A stretch of DNA of 64,000 nt, taken from Thiocystis minor. GTDB taxonomy: Bacteria > Pseudomonadota > Gammaproteobacteria > Chromatiales > Chromatiaceae. The notes beneath the pieces were generated by a model that was given only the letters and a program-made list of their open reading frames with translations, searched no databases and was not told where the DNA came from. The translations under genes were made by a program, and so were the position numbers. Below are positions 45,287 through 54,844 of the stretch, piece by piece (within the stretch, counting starts at the first letter, position 1; the number at the start of each line of letters is the position of its first letter). The stretch lies in assembly GCF_016653465.1 (NCBI RefSeq), contig NZ_NHSQ01000151.1, forward strand, positions 16,503 to 80,502, in the 5' to 3' direction.

Positions 45287-46840
45287 ATGACGTTGCAACC
45301 AAAACCTCTCGCCTCCCGTTCGACCCTGTTGGACGTCTGGGACCTCCGCTGGCCTGAGCGGCGTTTGCTTCTGCTGTGTCTGCTTTGCATGACGCTGGGA
45401 TTTCTGATGGTGCTGAGTTCCGGTCTGGCCGCCGGGCGTCCGCTCCGCCCGCCGGATCTTCTGCCGCTGTTCGTCTACGCAATTTCTCTGCTCGTCATGC
45501 ATCTGAGCCTGGTGGCGGTCCGGTTTCAGGGCGATCAGATCCTGCTCGCGACCCTCGCCTTTCTCTCGGGCTTCGGTCTGCTGGCCCAGTACCGCATGGG
45601 TGCCTTCGACACCAGCGATCTTGCGGGACCGGGCCTTTTTCTGTTCCCGCTTGGCGTTCTCCTGATGTTGACCGCCTGCGTCGCCCTGATGCACGGGCGC
45701 TATGAACGGCTCGCCGCCGGTCTCTGGATCTGGGGCGGACTCTCGCTGGCCCTGGTGGTGGTGCTCCTGTTGATCGGACAGCGTTATCGGGGCGCCGTCT
45801 ATGGGGCCGGGCTCATCACGCCGACCGAACTGCTCAAGGTGACCGTGGTGCTCTTTCTGGCAAGCTTCATCGACCGCCATGCCAAGCCGCTGAGCAACTG
45901 GGGCAAGGGCTTTCCCCGCCCGCCGCTGCGCGATCTGCTGCCGCTCTTGGGCTTCCTGGCGGTGCTCGCCGGACTGCTCCTGTTCCAACGCGACCTGGGG
46001 ATGCTCGTCATCCTCGGCGTGACCCTGCTCGTCATGCTGTTCGTCGGTACCGGGCGGATCGGTTATCTGGTCCTCGGCGGCCTGGGCGCCGCCGGGCTGG
46101 GCGCTCTGGTTCTGACGTTCTTCTCGCACGGACAAAGCCGCATCGCGGCTTGGCAGTCCCCCTTCGACGATCCGACCGGCAACAGTTGGCAGATCCTACA
46201 GGGGCTGTCCGGGATGTATTCGGGCGGACTCTGGGGCGAGGGTTTCGGTCGGGGCAACCCGGAATACACCCCAATCGCGCAGTCGGACTTCATCTATTCG
46301 GTGATCGGCGAGGAGCTTGGTTTCGTCGGCTGCACGCTGGTGGTGGTCTTCTTCCTGATCTTCTTCAGCCGCGGACTGGGGATCGCGGACCAGACGCGCT
46401 CGTCCTTCGGGAAGCTGGTGACGGTCGGGCTGGTCAGCGTGCTCGCCACCCAGACCTTTCTGAACCTCGGCGGCGTGACTAAGTTCATCCCGCTGACCGG
46501 CATCACGCTGCCCTTCATCAGTCACGGCGGAAGCAGTCTGCTGACGGGCTTCATCAGCCTGGGCCTGATCCTGGCCATCTCCGAGTCGGCTCCAGGATCC
46601 GCGCGCCGGCCGACCGTCGCACCGAAGCGCGCTCGGGCCGGGGCGGAGGCGCCCCGTCAAAAGGCGCCCCGGCGTCGGGTCCGGGATGCCGATCCCGAGC
46701 TGCATTCCGATCCGTTTCCGGGAGAGGAGGAAATCGCGCCGGCTCTCCGGCCAGACGCCCGCGCTTCCGGAAGGGCCACGCTCCGGCGGACGACTGGCCG
46801 GAAAAAACCCGTGGCGCGCTCCAAGGATCCGCTGGACTGA
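45287..46840 (+). CDS. Orphan SEDS-family (FtsW/RodA-like) protein
   Basis: The 517-residue protein has ten or more membrane spans. SEDS signatures are PTELLKVTVVLFLASF, FQRDLGMLVI, WGEGFGRGNPEYTPIAQSDFIYSVIGEELGF (quoted as a region near 335-365) and ISHGGSSLL. SEDS proteins polymerise glycan strands from lipid II with a class B PBP. It is longer than FtsW or RodA because of extra N-terminal spans and an Arg/Lys-rich cytoplasmic tail of about 85 residues. No PBP, mre or division gene is near, so the role is open. LpxH follows 2 nt later. Confidence 0.88.
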   Translation: MTLQPKPLASRSTLLDVWDLRWPERRLLLLCLLCMTLGFLMVLSSGLAAGRPLRPPDLLPLFVYAISLLVMHLSLVAVRFQGDQILLATLAFLSGFGLLAQYRMGAFDTSDLAGPGLFLFPLGVLLMLTACVALMHGRYERLAAGLWIWGGLSLALVVVLLLIGQRYRGAVYGAGLITPTELLKVTVVLFLASFIDRHAKPLSNWGKGFPRPPLRDLLPLLGFLAVLAGLLLFQRDLGMLVILGVTLLVMLFVGTGRIGYLVLGGLGAAGLGALVLTFFSHGQSRIAAWQSPFDDPTGNSWQILQGLSGMYSGGLWGEGFGRGNPEYTPIAQSDFIYSVIGEELGFVGCTLVVVFFLIFFSRGLGIADQTRSSFGKLVTVGLVSVLATQTFLNLGGVTKFIPLTGITLPFISHGGSSLLTGFISLGLILAISESAPGSARRPTVAPKRARAGAEAPRQKAPRRRVRDADPELHSDPFPGEEEIAPALRPDARASGRATLRRTTGRKKPVARSKDPLD

Positions 46841-46842
46841 GG

Positions 46843-47592
46843 ATGGAAACACTCTTCATCTCCGACCTTCATCTCTCGCCGGAGCGCCCGGCCACCGTCG
46901 ATCTCCTGCTGCGCTTTCTGGCTGGCCGCGCCCGTCGCGCCCAATGCCTGTACATCCTCGGCGATCTCTTCGACGCTTGGATCGGGGACGACGACGAGAC
47001 GCCGATGAACCTCCAGGTCCGCGCGGCCTTGCGCGCACTGACCGCCTCTGGCGTCGCGTGCGCGCTGATGCACGGCAACCGCGATTTTCTCCTCGGGCGC
47101 GCCTTCTTTCGGGACACCGGCTGCCAGCGTTTAACCGATCCGACCCTGACCCGCTTCGACGGCGAGCCGACGCTGCTGATGCACGGCGATCTGCTCTGCA
47201 CCGACGATCCGGCCTATCAGAAATTTCGACGCCGGGTCCGCAATCCGCTGGTGCAGCGACTCTTTCTCTGGAAATCCCTGGCGAACCGCCGGGCGCTCGC
47301 CGCCGAGTATCGTCGCAAGAGTGGCGCCGCCAACGCGGTCAAACCCGAAGGGATCATGGACGTGAATCAACAGGCGGTCATCGCGGTTCTCCGGCGCTAC
47401 GGGGCCGTTCGGCTCATCCACGGGCATACGCACCGGCCCGACGAGCATTCGATCCGGATCGACGGACGGCAGGCGACCCGCTCGGTGCTTGCCGAATGGC
47501 GGGCGGATCGCGGGGAGGTGCTGGTGCATACTTCGGCTCCGCTCAGCACGAGTACACGGGACGCCTGGCGCCGGGAGGCGGTGATCGCGTGA
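46843..47592 (+). CDS. lpxH: UDP-2,3-diacylglucosamine diphosphatase LpxH
   Basis: The 249-residue metallophosphoesterase hydrolyses UDP-2,3-diacylglucosamine to lipid X in lipid A synthesis. Motifs in order are ISDLHLSPERP, LGDLFDAWIGDD, MHGNRDFLLG, LMHGDLLCTDD and LIHGHTHRPDEH. Length fits (E. coli 240). It begins 2 nt after the SEDS gene, so it shares the transcript. Confidence 0.95.
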   Translation: METLFISDLHLSPERPATVDLLLRFLAGRARRAQCLYILGDLFDAWIGDDDETPMNLQVRAALRALTASGVACALMHGNRDFLLGRAFFRDTGCQRLTDPTLTRFDGEPTLLMHGDLLCTDDPAYQKFRRRVRNPLVQRLFLWKSLANRRALAAEYRRKSGAANAVKPEGIMDVNQQAVIAVLRRYGAVRLIHGHTHRPDEHSIRIDGRQATRSVLAEWRADRGEVLVHTSAPLSTSTRDAWRREAVIA

Positions 47593-47739
47593 AAGGGTCA
47601 AGGGGCGACATCAAGCGGGCGGTTGCTGAAGATTCACCGGTCGGCCTGGAACATTCTGTTGGCGATTCCACCGAGACTGCTGACAGTGAGAATTTTTGGC
47701 ATCGGCGAGGTCCGTTGTCGCCACTGCCATAGGCATTGC

Positions 47740-50190
47740 ATGCAAATCCGAACCAAGCTCGCCGGCGGCCTGATCGCCATTCTGATCGTCAATCTGGCCA
47801 TCAGCCTTGATGGATTCCTCCTGCTCAGGCAGGCATCGGAGCGGGAAGCGGAGGTGCGCGAGACCAGCTCGCGGATCGTCACGACCGCACTCTCGGCACA
47901 GGTTCATTTCAAGAAACAGGTGCAGGAATGGAAAAATATCCTCCTGCGGGGACAGGAGCCTGGACTCTACGCGGACTATCTTGCTCGCTTCGAGCAGGAA
48001 GAGAGGCGCACCGAGGAAACCATCGGGCAACTCATCCGCTTACTGGACGGGAACGATCAGGCGTGCGCCACCGCTACCGCCACCCATTTTCTGGATGCAC
48101 ACCGGCGGCTTGGTCAGGAATACCGGGCCGCGCTGGCCTACTATCGACCGCGGGAGACGAGCCCGCAACTGGATGTCGATCGGCGGGTGCGCGGGATCGA
48201 CCGAGAGCCGACCGACCTGATCGATGAGGTCGTGACCGCCGCACTCGCCCACAAGCAAATCACTTTGACACAGATCGACACCGCGACCAGACGCCTGGAA
48301 CAGCGGGTTCCGTTTGCGATGGTCGGCTTCATGAGCGGTGCGGTCCTGCTCCTCATCTGGCTCGTCGACCGCACCATCGGACAGCCCATCGCCACCGCCA
48401 CGGCGATCGCCCGACGGGTCAGCGCGGGCGATTTCTCCACCCCCATCGAGGTGACCGGTATCGACGAACAGGCCCAGATGCTCGCCGCGCTCAAGACGAT
48501 GCAGACGAACCTGGCCTGCTTCCAGGCGACGCTGAGCCAGAGCGAGGCGAGATCCCGCCTGCTCCTGGAGTCGACCGGCGAGGGTATCTATGGGGTCGAT
48601 ACCGATGGATGCTGTACCTTCTGCAATCCCGCCGCCGCACGGATGCTCGGCTACCGGGCGCCGGACGCACTCCAGGGCCGCAACATGCACGAGACGGTGC
48701 ATCACTCGCGGGAAGACGGCACGGATTATCCAGCCCATTGCTGCAAGGCCGCCGTGACCTATCGCGAAGGGATCTCGGCGCGCGTCGACGACGAGGTATT
48801 CTGGCGTCCGGACGGCAGTTACTTTCCTGTCGAATACGACGCCCACCCGATCCATCGGGACGGGCAACTCGTGGGAGCGGTTGTCACCTTCTCCGATATC
48901 TCCGCGCGCAAGGCGGCGGAGGCGGCACTGCTCACGGCGCATAACGCGCTCGCGGAGGAGCGCTCCCAACTGGCCGACCGGGTGCATCGCCGTACCCTGG
49001 AGCTCGATCGGGCTAATGCGGAGCTGGCCCGCACGTCACAGGCGAAGGACGAGTTTCTCGCCGCCATGAGTCATGAGTTACGGACCCCGCTCACCTCCAT
49101 CCTCGGGCTCTCCGAAACCATGGGGGACGGACTGATTGGGCCCTTGAGCCCGCGGCAGGAAAGGGCCGCCCGCATGATCCATGAAAACGGGATTCATCTG
49201 CTCGAACTCATCAATGACATCCTGGACATGTCTCGGGTGGCTTCCGGAAAGATGACCCTGCGCTGGGACGCGGTGCCCATGCATCAACTCTGCGACGCCA
49301 GCCTGCGTTTGGTCGGTCCCTCGGCCAAGCGCAAGGAACTGACCGTCTCCATGAAGCTCGATCCCAAGGCGCATCTGGTCCGTGGGGATAGCCGACGACT
49401 CAAGCAGATGCTGGTGAACCTGCTCGGCAATGCGGTCAAGTTCACGCCCCAGGGTGGGGCGGTCGGGCTGGATGTCAACGCGGACGCCGATCGATGCGAG
49501 CTGCGGATCGGCATCTGGGACACCGGCGTGGGGATCCCCGCCGATCAGTTCGACCGACTGTTTCAGCCCTTTGTCCAGTTGGACAGTCGGCCCGCGCGCC
49601 AGTATGACGGCACCGGGCTCGGGCTTGCGCTCACCGCCGGGATGGCCGAACTGCACCAGGGTCGCATCGAGATACAGAGCGATCTCGGGCGGGGCAGCCG
49701 TTTCGAGATCATCCTGCCCTGGGATCCGCGTGCGCAGAACACCGACCAGTTCCGGCCGGGACAAGACGCCGTCGCCGACTCGCCAACCAAGGCCAAGGCC
49801 GAGGCGCTCCCTCATCCGCGCGTCCTGCTGGTCGACGACAATGAAGGCAACCTGGAGATGCTCGCGGCCTATCTCCGGATCAAGGGCTGCGAAGTGCTCA
49901 CCGCCCACAATGGCCTCAAAGCCATTGCGCTGGCCTGCGAGCAACGTCCCGATATCATCCTGATGGATGTGCAGATGCCGGACATGGACGGGCTGGAGAC
50001 CACGCGTCGCTTACGCGCGGATCCCGCATTCAGACTGACGCCGATCATCGCGCTCACGGCACTGGCCATGCCGGGCGACCAGGAACTGTGCCTGGACGCC
50101 GGCATGGACGACTATCTGAGCAAGCCGCTCGGACTCAAGGAGTTGCACGGCACGGTCATCCATTGGACCAGCCTCGCCCGCACGGCGTGA
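47740..50190 (+). CDS. Hybrid histidine kinase with PAS, HAMP and receiver
   Basis: The 816-residue protein has TM1 (about 7-29), a periplasmic helical domain, TM2 (near 220-240), HAMP, a PAS domain (ARSRLLLESTGEGIYGVD start), a HisKA with the phospho-His in SHELRTPLTS, an HATPase with N and G boxes (GNAVKF, DTGVGIP, GTGLGLAL), and a C-terminal receiver (acceptor Asp in ILMDVQMPDMDG). Such kinases relay phosphate to an Hpt protein or another regulator, which is not adjacent. The ATG at 47740 (MQIRTKLAGG) is preferred to an upstream TTG. Confidence 0.9.
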   Translation: MQIRTKLAGGLIAILIVNLAISLDGFLLLRQASEREAEVRETSSRIVTTALSAQVHFKKQVQEWKNILLRGQEPGLYADYLARFEQEERRTEETIGQLIRLLDGNDQACATATATHFLDAHRRLGQEYRAALAYYRPRETSPQLDVDRRVRGIDREPTDLIDEVVTAALAHKQITLTQIDTATRRLEQRVPFAMVGFMSGAVLLLIWLVDRTIGQPIATATAIARRVSAGDFSTPIEVTGIDEQAQMLAALKTMQTNLACFQATLSQSEARSRLLLESTGEGIYGVDTDGCCTFCNPAAARMLGYRAPDALQGRNMHETVHHSREDGTDYPAHCCKAAVTYREGISARVDDEVFWRPDGSYFPVEYDAHPIHRDGQLVGAVVTFSDISARKAAEAALLTAHNALAEERSQLADRVHRRTLELDRANAELARTSQAKDEFLAAMSHELRTPLTSILGLSETMGDGLIGPLSPRQERAARMIHENGIHLLELINDILDMSRVASGKMTLRWDAVPMHQLCDASLRLVGPSAKRKELTVSMKLDPKAHLVRGDSRRLKQMLVNLLGNAVKFTPQGGAVGLDVNADADRCELRIGIWDTGVGIPADQFDRLFQPFVQLDSRPARQYDGTGLGLALTAGMAELHQGRIEIQSDLGRGSRFEIILPWDPRAQNTDQFRPGQDAVADSPTKAKAEALPHPRVLLVDDNEGNLEMLAAYLRIKGCEVLTAHNGLKAIALACEQRPDIILMDVQMPDMDGLETTRRLRADPAFRLTPIIALTALAMPGDQELCLDAGMDDYLSKPLGLKELHGTVIHWTSLARTA

Positions 50191-50220
50191 TGGGCGGGGA
50201 AAAGAGGACGGATTGATTGC

Positions 50221-50241
50221 TCGCGGTCTGCGGAACCGCGA
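50221..50241. terminator. Hairpin between convergent kinase and rhodanese genes
   Basis: TCGCGGT and ACCGCGA form a perfect 7-bp stem with a 7-base loop in the 88-bp convergent gap. No T run follows on either strand. Confidence 0.35.
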
Positions 50242-50278
50242 TCGCATTCCGCCCGACGTGGGCTGAACCGGATATCCT

Positions 50279-50746
50279 CTAAACGGCGGGCCGTCGCTGA
50301 TCCGGGCGCAGCCGTGGCGTGAAATAGACATCCGCGTCGTCCAGATCGACCGACTTCCCGGCCTGGTCGACCAGCGGCTGTTCGTAGTCCTTCCAGCCCC
50401 GCAGTCCCGTCTGGAGCGAGGCGACCTGTTCGTAGCCCAGCACGGTCAGCGAATGGGCGGCGAGGATGCTGCGATAGCCGGAACGGCACACCACGACGAT
50501 CTCGCGCTCGCGCGCTCGGACCAGTTCGGGGATCGTCTCCTCATAGTCCCACTCGCAGGCGGATTCCAGGATGCCGCGCGGGATGTTCAGCGAGCCGGGG
50601 AGATGCATGGCGGCAAACTCGTCCGGCTCGCGGACATCGAGGATAAGCAGGTCGGGATTCTCTTGAATCCGTTCCTCCAGATCCCAGGGCATGATCTCCT
50701 TGATGTCGGTCAGACAATTCTTGATCAGTTCGAGAAAATTTTTCAT
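50279..50746 (-). CDS. Rhodanese-domain protein
   Basis: The 155-residue protein is a single rhodanese domain: WDLEERIQENPDLLILDVREPDEFAAMHLPGSLNIP, then the active-site loop CRSGYRS with its sulfur-accepting Cys near residue 87. It has no signal peptide. It is the second gene after hypF with a 34-nt gap, so they share a transcript. Rhodaneses carry persulfide sulfur, which fits a sulfur oxidiser. Confidence 0.9.
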   Translation of the reverse strand: MKNFLELIKNCLTDIKEIMPWDLEERIQENPDLLILDVREPDEFAAMHLPGSLNIPRGILESACEWDYEETIPELVRAREREIVVVCRSGYRSILAAHSLTVLGYEQVASLQTGLRGWKDYEQPLVDQAGKSVDLDDADVYFTPRLRPDQRRPAV

Positions 50747-50780
50747 GGTACTTCTGCTCTTTGCGGTTCAACTGCGTGTG

Positions 50781-53180
50781 TTAGGGCTGGCGAGATGAGG
50801 CGGGCAGCGATTGCGCCGCCGCGACGCAGGCCTGGCCGAGCGAGAGTCCGCCATCGTTCGCGGGCACCTGTTGCTGCATGAGGACGCGCAGTCCAGCCGC
50901 GCTGAAGCCGTCCGCGACGGATTCCAGGAGGAGGCGGTTTTGAAACACGCCGCCCGACAGCGCGACCGTGTCCAGCCCATTGCGCGCGGCCAGTTCCAGC
51001 CCCACATCGACGAGCGCGGCGCTGAATCCGAGATGAAAACGGGCGGCGATCCGATCGCTCGCAACGCCTTGCGTCAGGTCGTCGAACAGCGCATCCCAGA
51101 GCGGCGCGGCATCCAGCACGGTCGCCGATGGCGTGGCGAGGGTCGCGAACGGATAGCCTGGACCCGCCGTCTCCATCGCCCGCGAGGCCGCCGCTTCCAG
51201 TTCGATGGCCGCCTGTCCCTCGTAGGTCACGCGCTCGCCGCCAAGCCCGAGCGTCGCCGCCACCGCGTCGAACAGCCGGCCGGCGGAACTGGACGGGGGG
51301 GCGTTGAGTCCGCGCTCCATCAGGATTCGCAGCACGCCGAGCGGTTTTTCGTCCAGCCGCCGGACGAGGCTCAGATGGGGATAACGGGCCTGCATTTCAT
51401 CCCAGCCGCGGGCGTACTCAAGCTGCGCGTACAGGCTGCGCCAGGGCTCCAGGATCGCCTGGGTTCCGCCCGGCAGCGGAACCGGCTTCAGATGTCCAAT
51501 CCGTCGGTAGTCGCGGTAATCGGCGGCCAGAAACTCGCCGCCCCAGAGCGTGCCGTCATCGCCATAGCCGAGTCCGTCGAGCAGGATGCCGAGGACCGGG
51601 CCGGCCTCCAGCGGCCAACCGTTGTCGGCCAGCGCCGAGGCCAGATGGGCGTGATGATGCTGCACGCCGACCAGTGGCAGATCGGCGCGGGCGGCCCAGT
51701 CGCGCCCGAGAAGGCTGGAGCGGTAGTCGGGGTGCAGATCCACGGCCAGCAGCCGTGGCCGGTGCTGGAAGAGTTCGAGATAGAGCGCGAGCGTGGCCTC
51801 GTATTCGCGCGCGGTGCGGGCGTCTTCCAGATCGCCCAGGTGCTGGGAGAGGATCGCCTGACCGTCACGCGCCAAACAGAGGGTGTTTTTGAGTTCGCCG
51901 CCGAAGGCGAGGATCGGCGGCGCATCCGCGAAGCCCGGCGGCAGCCGGATGGGGGAGGGGGCATAGCCGCGCGCGCGGCGCAGGAGGCGCGGCGCTCCGG
52001 CCATCACCCTCACCACCGAGTCGTCGACCCGATTCACGATCGCGCGATCATGCAGCAGCGAGAAATCCGCCAGCGGGCTCAGGCGCTTGGCCGCGTCCAG
52101 GTTGTCGATACACTGGGGCTCCTCGCTCAGGTTGCCGCTGGTCATGACCAGCGGACGCGCCCAGTCGGCCAGCAGCAGACGATGCAGCGGACTGTAGGGC
52201 AGCATGAAGCCGAGCGTGGTCTGACCCGGCGCGATCTCCGGAGCTAGAGCCGTTGCGTCGGATGGGCAACGCGAAACCTGCCCATCCTCACCGCTCCGAG
52301 GCGCTCGCATGTCCAGCAACAGAATCGGCGCCGCCGGGCTTTCCAGCAGCGCGGCATCCGCGTCCGTGACCCGGCAGACGGCGCGGATCGTCTCCAGATC
52401 CCGCGCCATCAGCGCGAAGGGCTTGCCGAAGCGGCGCTTGCGCCGGCGCAGTTCGGCAACCGCCGCCGCGTTGGCGGCATCGCAGGCGAGATGAAAGCCG
52501 CCGATCCCCTTGATGGCGAGGATGCGCCCCTCGGCCAGCAGACGGCTGGCCGCCGCGATGGCGTCAACCGCGCCGAAGCCGGCCGGATCCAGCTCGCGCC
52601 CTTCGGCGTCGGTCAGCCAGACCCTGGGGCCGCAGTCGGGACAGGCATTGGGCTGCGCGTGAAAGCGGCGGTCGGCTGGATTGGCGTATTCCCCGGCGCA
52701 GACCGGGCACATCGGAAAGACCGCCATGCTGGTCCAGGCCCGATCATAGGGGATGCCCCGGACGATGCTGAGCCGCGGCCCGCAGTGGGTGCAGTTGGTA
52801 AAGGGATAGCGGTAGCGGCGATCCGTCGGGTCCAGGATCTCGGCGGCGCAGTCGGGACAGGTGGCGGCATCGGCGACGATGCCGGTCTGTACCTCGGTGG
52901 CGGCGCTCGCCAGGATCGCAAACGCGTCCGTCTCCAGCCCGGCGGCGAGCGGGGTGCGTTCGATGCTCTCGATCCGCGCCAGTGGCGGACACTCCGCCCG
53001 TAGCCGCTCGCAGAACCGATCAATGGTCTGACGGTCGTCCGCCTGGACACGGATCAGGACGCCCGCGCCATCGTTGAGGACATCCCCGACCAGACCGCAA
53101 GCGCGGGCGAGGCGCCAGACCGTGGGCCGGAAACCGACGCCCTGGACCAGACCACGCACACGGATCGATTCTGCATTCAT
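50781..53180 (-). CDS. hypF: Carbamoyltransferase HypF
   Basis: The 799-residue maturation factor makes the carbamoyl group that becomes the CN ligands of the [NiFe] site. It has an N-terminal acylphosphatase domain (RVRGLVQGVGFRPTVWRLA), two zinc fingers (CPDC-NCTHCGPR and CPVC-ACPDCGPR), a YrdC-like domain (IKGIGGFHLACDA) and a Kae1-like C-terminal domain with the metal histidines VQHHHAHLASALADNG. Start MNAESIRV at 53180 fits the family; a longer in-frame reading has no match. It serves the hydrogenase operon 6 kb away. Confidence 0.95.
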   Translation of the reverse strand: MNAESIRVRGLVQGVGFRPTVWRLARACGLVGDVLNDGAGVLIRVQADDRQTIDRFCERLRAECPPLARIESIERTPLAAGLETDAFAILASAATEVQTGIVADAATCPDCAAEILDPTDRRYRYPFTNCTHCGPRLSIVRGIPYDRAWTSMAVFPMCPVCAGEYANPADRRFHAQPNACPDCGPRVWLTDAEGRELDPAGFGAVDAIAAASRLLAEGRILAIKGIGGFHLACDAANAAAVAELRRRKRRFGKPFALMARDLETIRAVCRVTDADAALLESPAAPILLLDMRAPRSGEDGQVSRCPSDATALAPEIAPGQTTLGFMLPYSPLHRLLLADWARPLVMTSGNLSEEPQCIDNLDAAKRLSPLADFSLLHDRAIVNRVDDSVVRVMAGAPRLLRRARGYAPSPIRLPPGFADAPPILAFGGELKNTLCLARDGQAILSQHLGDLEDARTAREYEATLALYLELFQHRPRLLAVDLHPDYRSSLLGRDWAARADLPLVGVQHHHAHLASALADNGWPLEAGPVLGILLDGLGYGDDGTLWGGEFLAADYRDYRRIGHLKPVPLPGGTQAILEPWRSLYAQLEYARGWDEMQARYPHLSLVRRLDEKPLGVLRILMERGLNAPPSSSAGRLFDAVAATLGLGGERVTYEGQAAIELEAAASRAMETAGPGYPFATLATPSATVLDAAPLWDALFDDLTQGVASDRIAARFHLGFSAALVDVGLELAARNGLDTVALSGGVFQNRLLLESVADGFSAAGLRVLMQQQVPANDGGLSLGQACVAAAQSLPASSRQP

Positions 53181-53487
53181 GGTATCCCGCATCTCGCCGA
53201 GTGCCGCGGGTGACCAGCGATGCAGGTCACTCGGCACATTGTTTATCGGAGTCGAGAATGACCCAGCATCCTCATGCTTGTCGATGACGAATTCGTACTC
53301 GCGAACATGCCGACGCAAGACTCAATGGCAAGCCGCCACGGCGTGATGTGAAGCGCGTTTCCCGCCGCTGCCGAGCCGGCCCCGGTTGGCGTTGATCGTC
53401 ACTGACCGCATGTTGGGTAAAGCGGATGCGCGTTGCGCGAACCGACCGCGCGCCCCGGTAGTCTTCTATCCTGAAGAGGAATGACGC
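53181..53487. other. Gap between hypF and msrA
   Basis: The 307-bp divergent gap holds no credible gene. A short plus-strand reading near 53274 (MLVDDEFVLAN) looks like the start of a response regulator but stops after 26 codons. No strong promoter is seen. Confidence 0.5.
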
Positions 53488-54024
53488 ATGGCCATTGAAA
53501 CGACGACGCTTGGCGGTGGATGCTTCTGGTGCCTGGAAGCGGCCTTTCAGAGACTCCAGGGGGTCGAATCCGTCATATCTGGATACGCGGGAGGTCTCGC
53601 CGAGAATCCCAGCTATCAAGAGGTTTGCGGCGGTGCCACGGGGCATGCCGAGGTGGTTCGCGTCACCTTCGACAATCGCGCGATCGATTTCGGCACGCTC
53701 CTGGAGGTCTTTTTCACCATCCATGATCCGACGACCCTCAACCGCCAGGGCGCGGATGCCGGAACCCAGTACCGCTCCGTGATTTTTTATCATTCCAACA
53801 CCCAGCGAGCGACTGCGGAGCGGGTGATCGCCGCAATGACGGCCGCTCAGGTGTGGCCGGACCCGATCGTCACCCAACTCCAGCCAGTGCCGACGTTTTA
53901 CCCCGCCGAGACCGATCATCAGGACTATTACCGCCGCAATCCCGCGCAGGGCTACTGCCAGGCCGTGATTTCGCCCAAGCTCGCGAAACTGCGGAAGCGG
54001 CATGCGGACTTGTTGCGAGTCTAA
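53488..54024 (+). CDS. msrA: Peptide methionine sulfoxide reductase MsrA
   Basis: The 178-residue enzyme reduces methionine S-sulfoxide. The active-site motif GGCFWC is at 10-15 and the family pattern YAGG, GATGHAEVVRVTFD, DPTTLNRQGADAGTQYRS and HQDYYRRNP follows. It starts after GAAGAGGAATGACGC. Length is typical of cytosolic MsrA. Confidence 0.95.
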   Translation: MAIETTTLGGGCFWCLEAAFQRLQGVESVISGYAGGLAENPSYQEVCGGATGHAEVVRVTFDNRAIDFGTLLEVFFTIHDPTTLNRQGADAGTQYRSVIFYHSNTQRATAERVIAAMTAAQVWPDPIVTQLQPVPTFYPAETDHQDYYRRNPAQGYCQAVISPKLAKLRKRHADLLRV

Positions 54025-54055
54025 AGCACGCCTTACCGGTTGCCGCGGCCAGCCT

Positions 54056-54844
54056 TCAGGTCTTGATCCCCACGCCCCGGCGCAGCAGATTCAGGCTGAT
54101 GGCGGCGAGCACGACGATGAGGATCAGGATCATGCCGAAGGCTAGCCCGATCGGGATGTCGCTGACCCCGAGCAGTCCGTAGCGGAAGGCGTTGACCATG
54201 TAGAGCAGTGGATTGGCGAGCGACAGGATTTGCCAGACGTCGGGCAGGAGTTCGATGGAATAGAAGACGCCGCCCAAATAGGTCAGGGGCGTCAGCACGA
54301 AGGTCGGGACGATGGAAATATCATCGAAGCTGTTGGCGTAGATGGCATTGATGAAGCCGCCGAGCGAGAAGAGGGTGGCGGTCATCAGACAGATGAGCAG
54401 CATGATTCCGAGGCTGTGGATCTGGAGGTCGGTAAAGACCATCGCCACCAGCATGACCGCGCCGCCGACCACCAGCCCGCGCGCCACGCCGCCCGCCACG
54501 TAGCCGGCCAGGATCACCCAGTTGGGCGCCGGCGAGATCAGCAGTTCCTCGATATAGCGGGAAAATTTGCTGCTGTAGAACGAGGAGACGACGTTGGAAT
54601 AGGAATTGGTGATGACCCCCATCAACACCAGCCCTGGGACGATAAAATCGAGGTAGGCGAAACCCTCCATGGTGCCGATGCGGTCGCCGATCAGGCGTCC
54701 GAAGATGACGAAATAGAGCGTGGTGGTGATCACCGACGGCAGGATGGTCTGCACCCAGATGCGTGTGAAACGCAGGATCTCCTTGGTCAGGATGGTCGCG
54801 AAGGTAATCCAGTAGCGGTGCCAGTCGCTCAGGAGACGAGTCAT
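54056..54844 (-). CDS. ABC-2 type exporter permease (YadH-like)
   Basis: The 262-residue permease has six hydrophobic spans and the ABC-2 signature near the end (LSLANPLLYMVNAFRYGLLG). The N-terminus (RYWITFATILTKEILRFTRIWVQTILPSVITTTLYF region) matches YadH. It overlaps the ATPase gene by 4 nt (ATGA). The substrate is unknown; family members export drugs, polysaccharides or lipids. Confidence 0.92.
   Translation of the reverse strand: MTRLLSDWHRYWITFATILTKEILRFTRIWVQTILPSVITTTLYFVIFGRLIGDRIGTMEGFAYLDFIVPGLVLMGVITNSYSNVVSSFYSSKFSRYIEELLISPAPNWVILAGYVAGGVARGLVVGGAVMLVAMVFTDLQIHSLGIMLLICLMTATLFSLGGFINAIYANSFDDISIVPTFVLTPLTYLGGVFYSIELLPDVWQILSLANPLLYMVNAFRYGLLGVSDIPIGLAFGMILILIVVLAAISLNLLRRGVGIKT

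Noticed and set aside
45114..45482. Minus-strand 122-codon frame before the SEDS gene
   Set aside because: It overlaps the SEDS gene start, is Arg/Pro rich and lacks a ribosome site.
53274..53351. Short reading MLVDDEFVLAN... as a response-regulator start
   Set aside because: It stops after 26 codons and shows no acceptor region; at most a tiny remnant.
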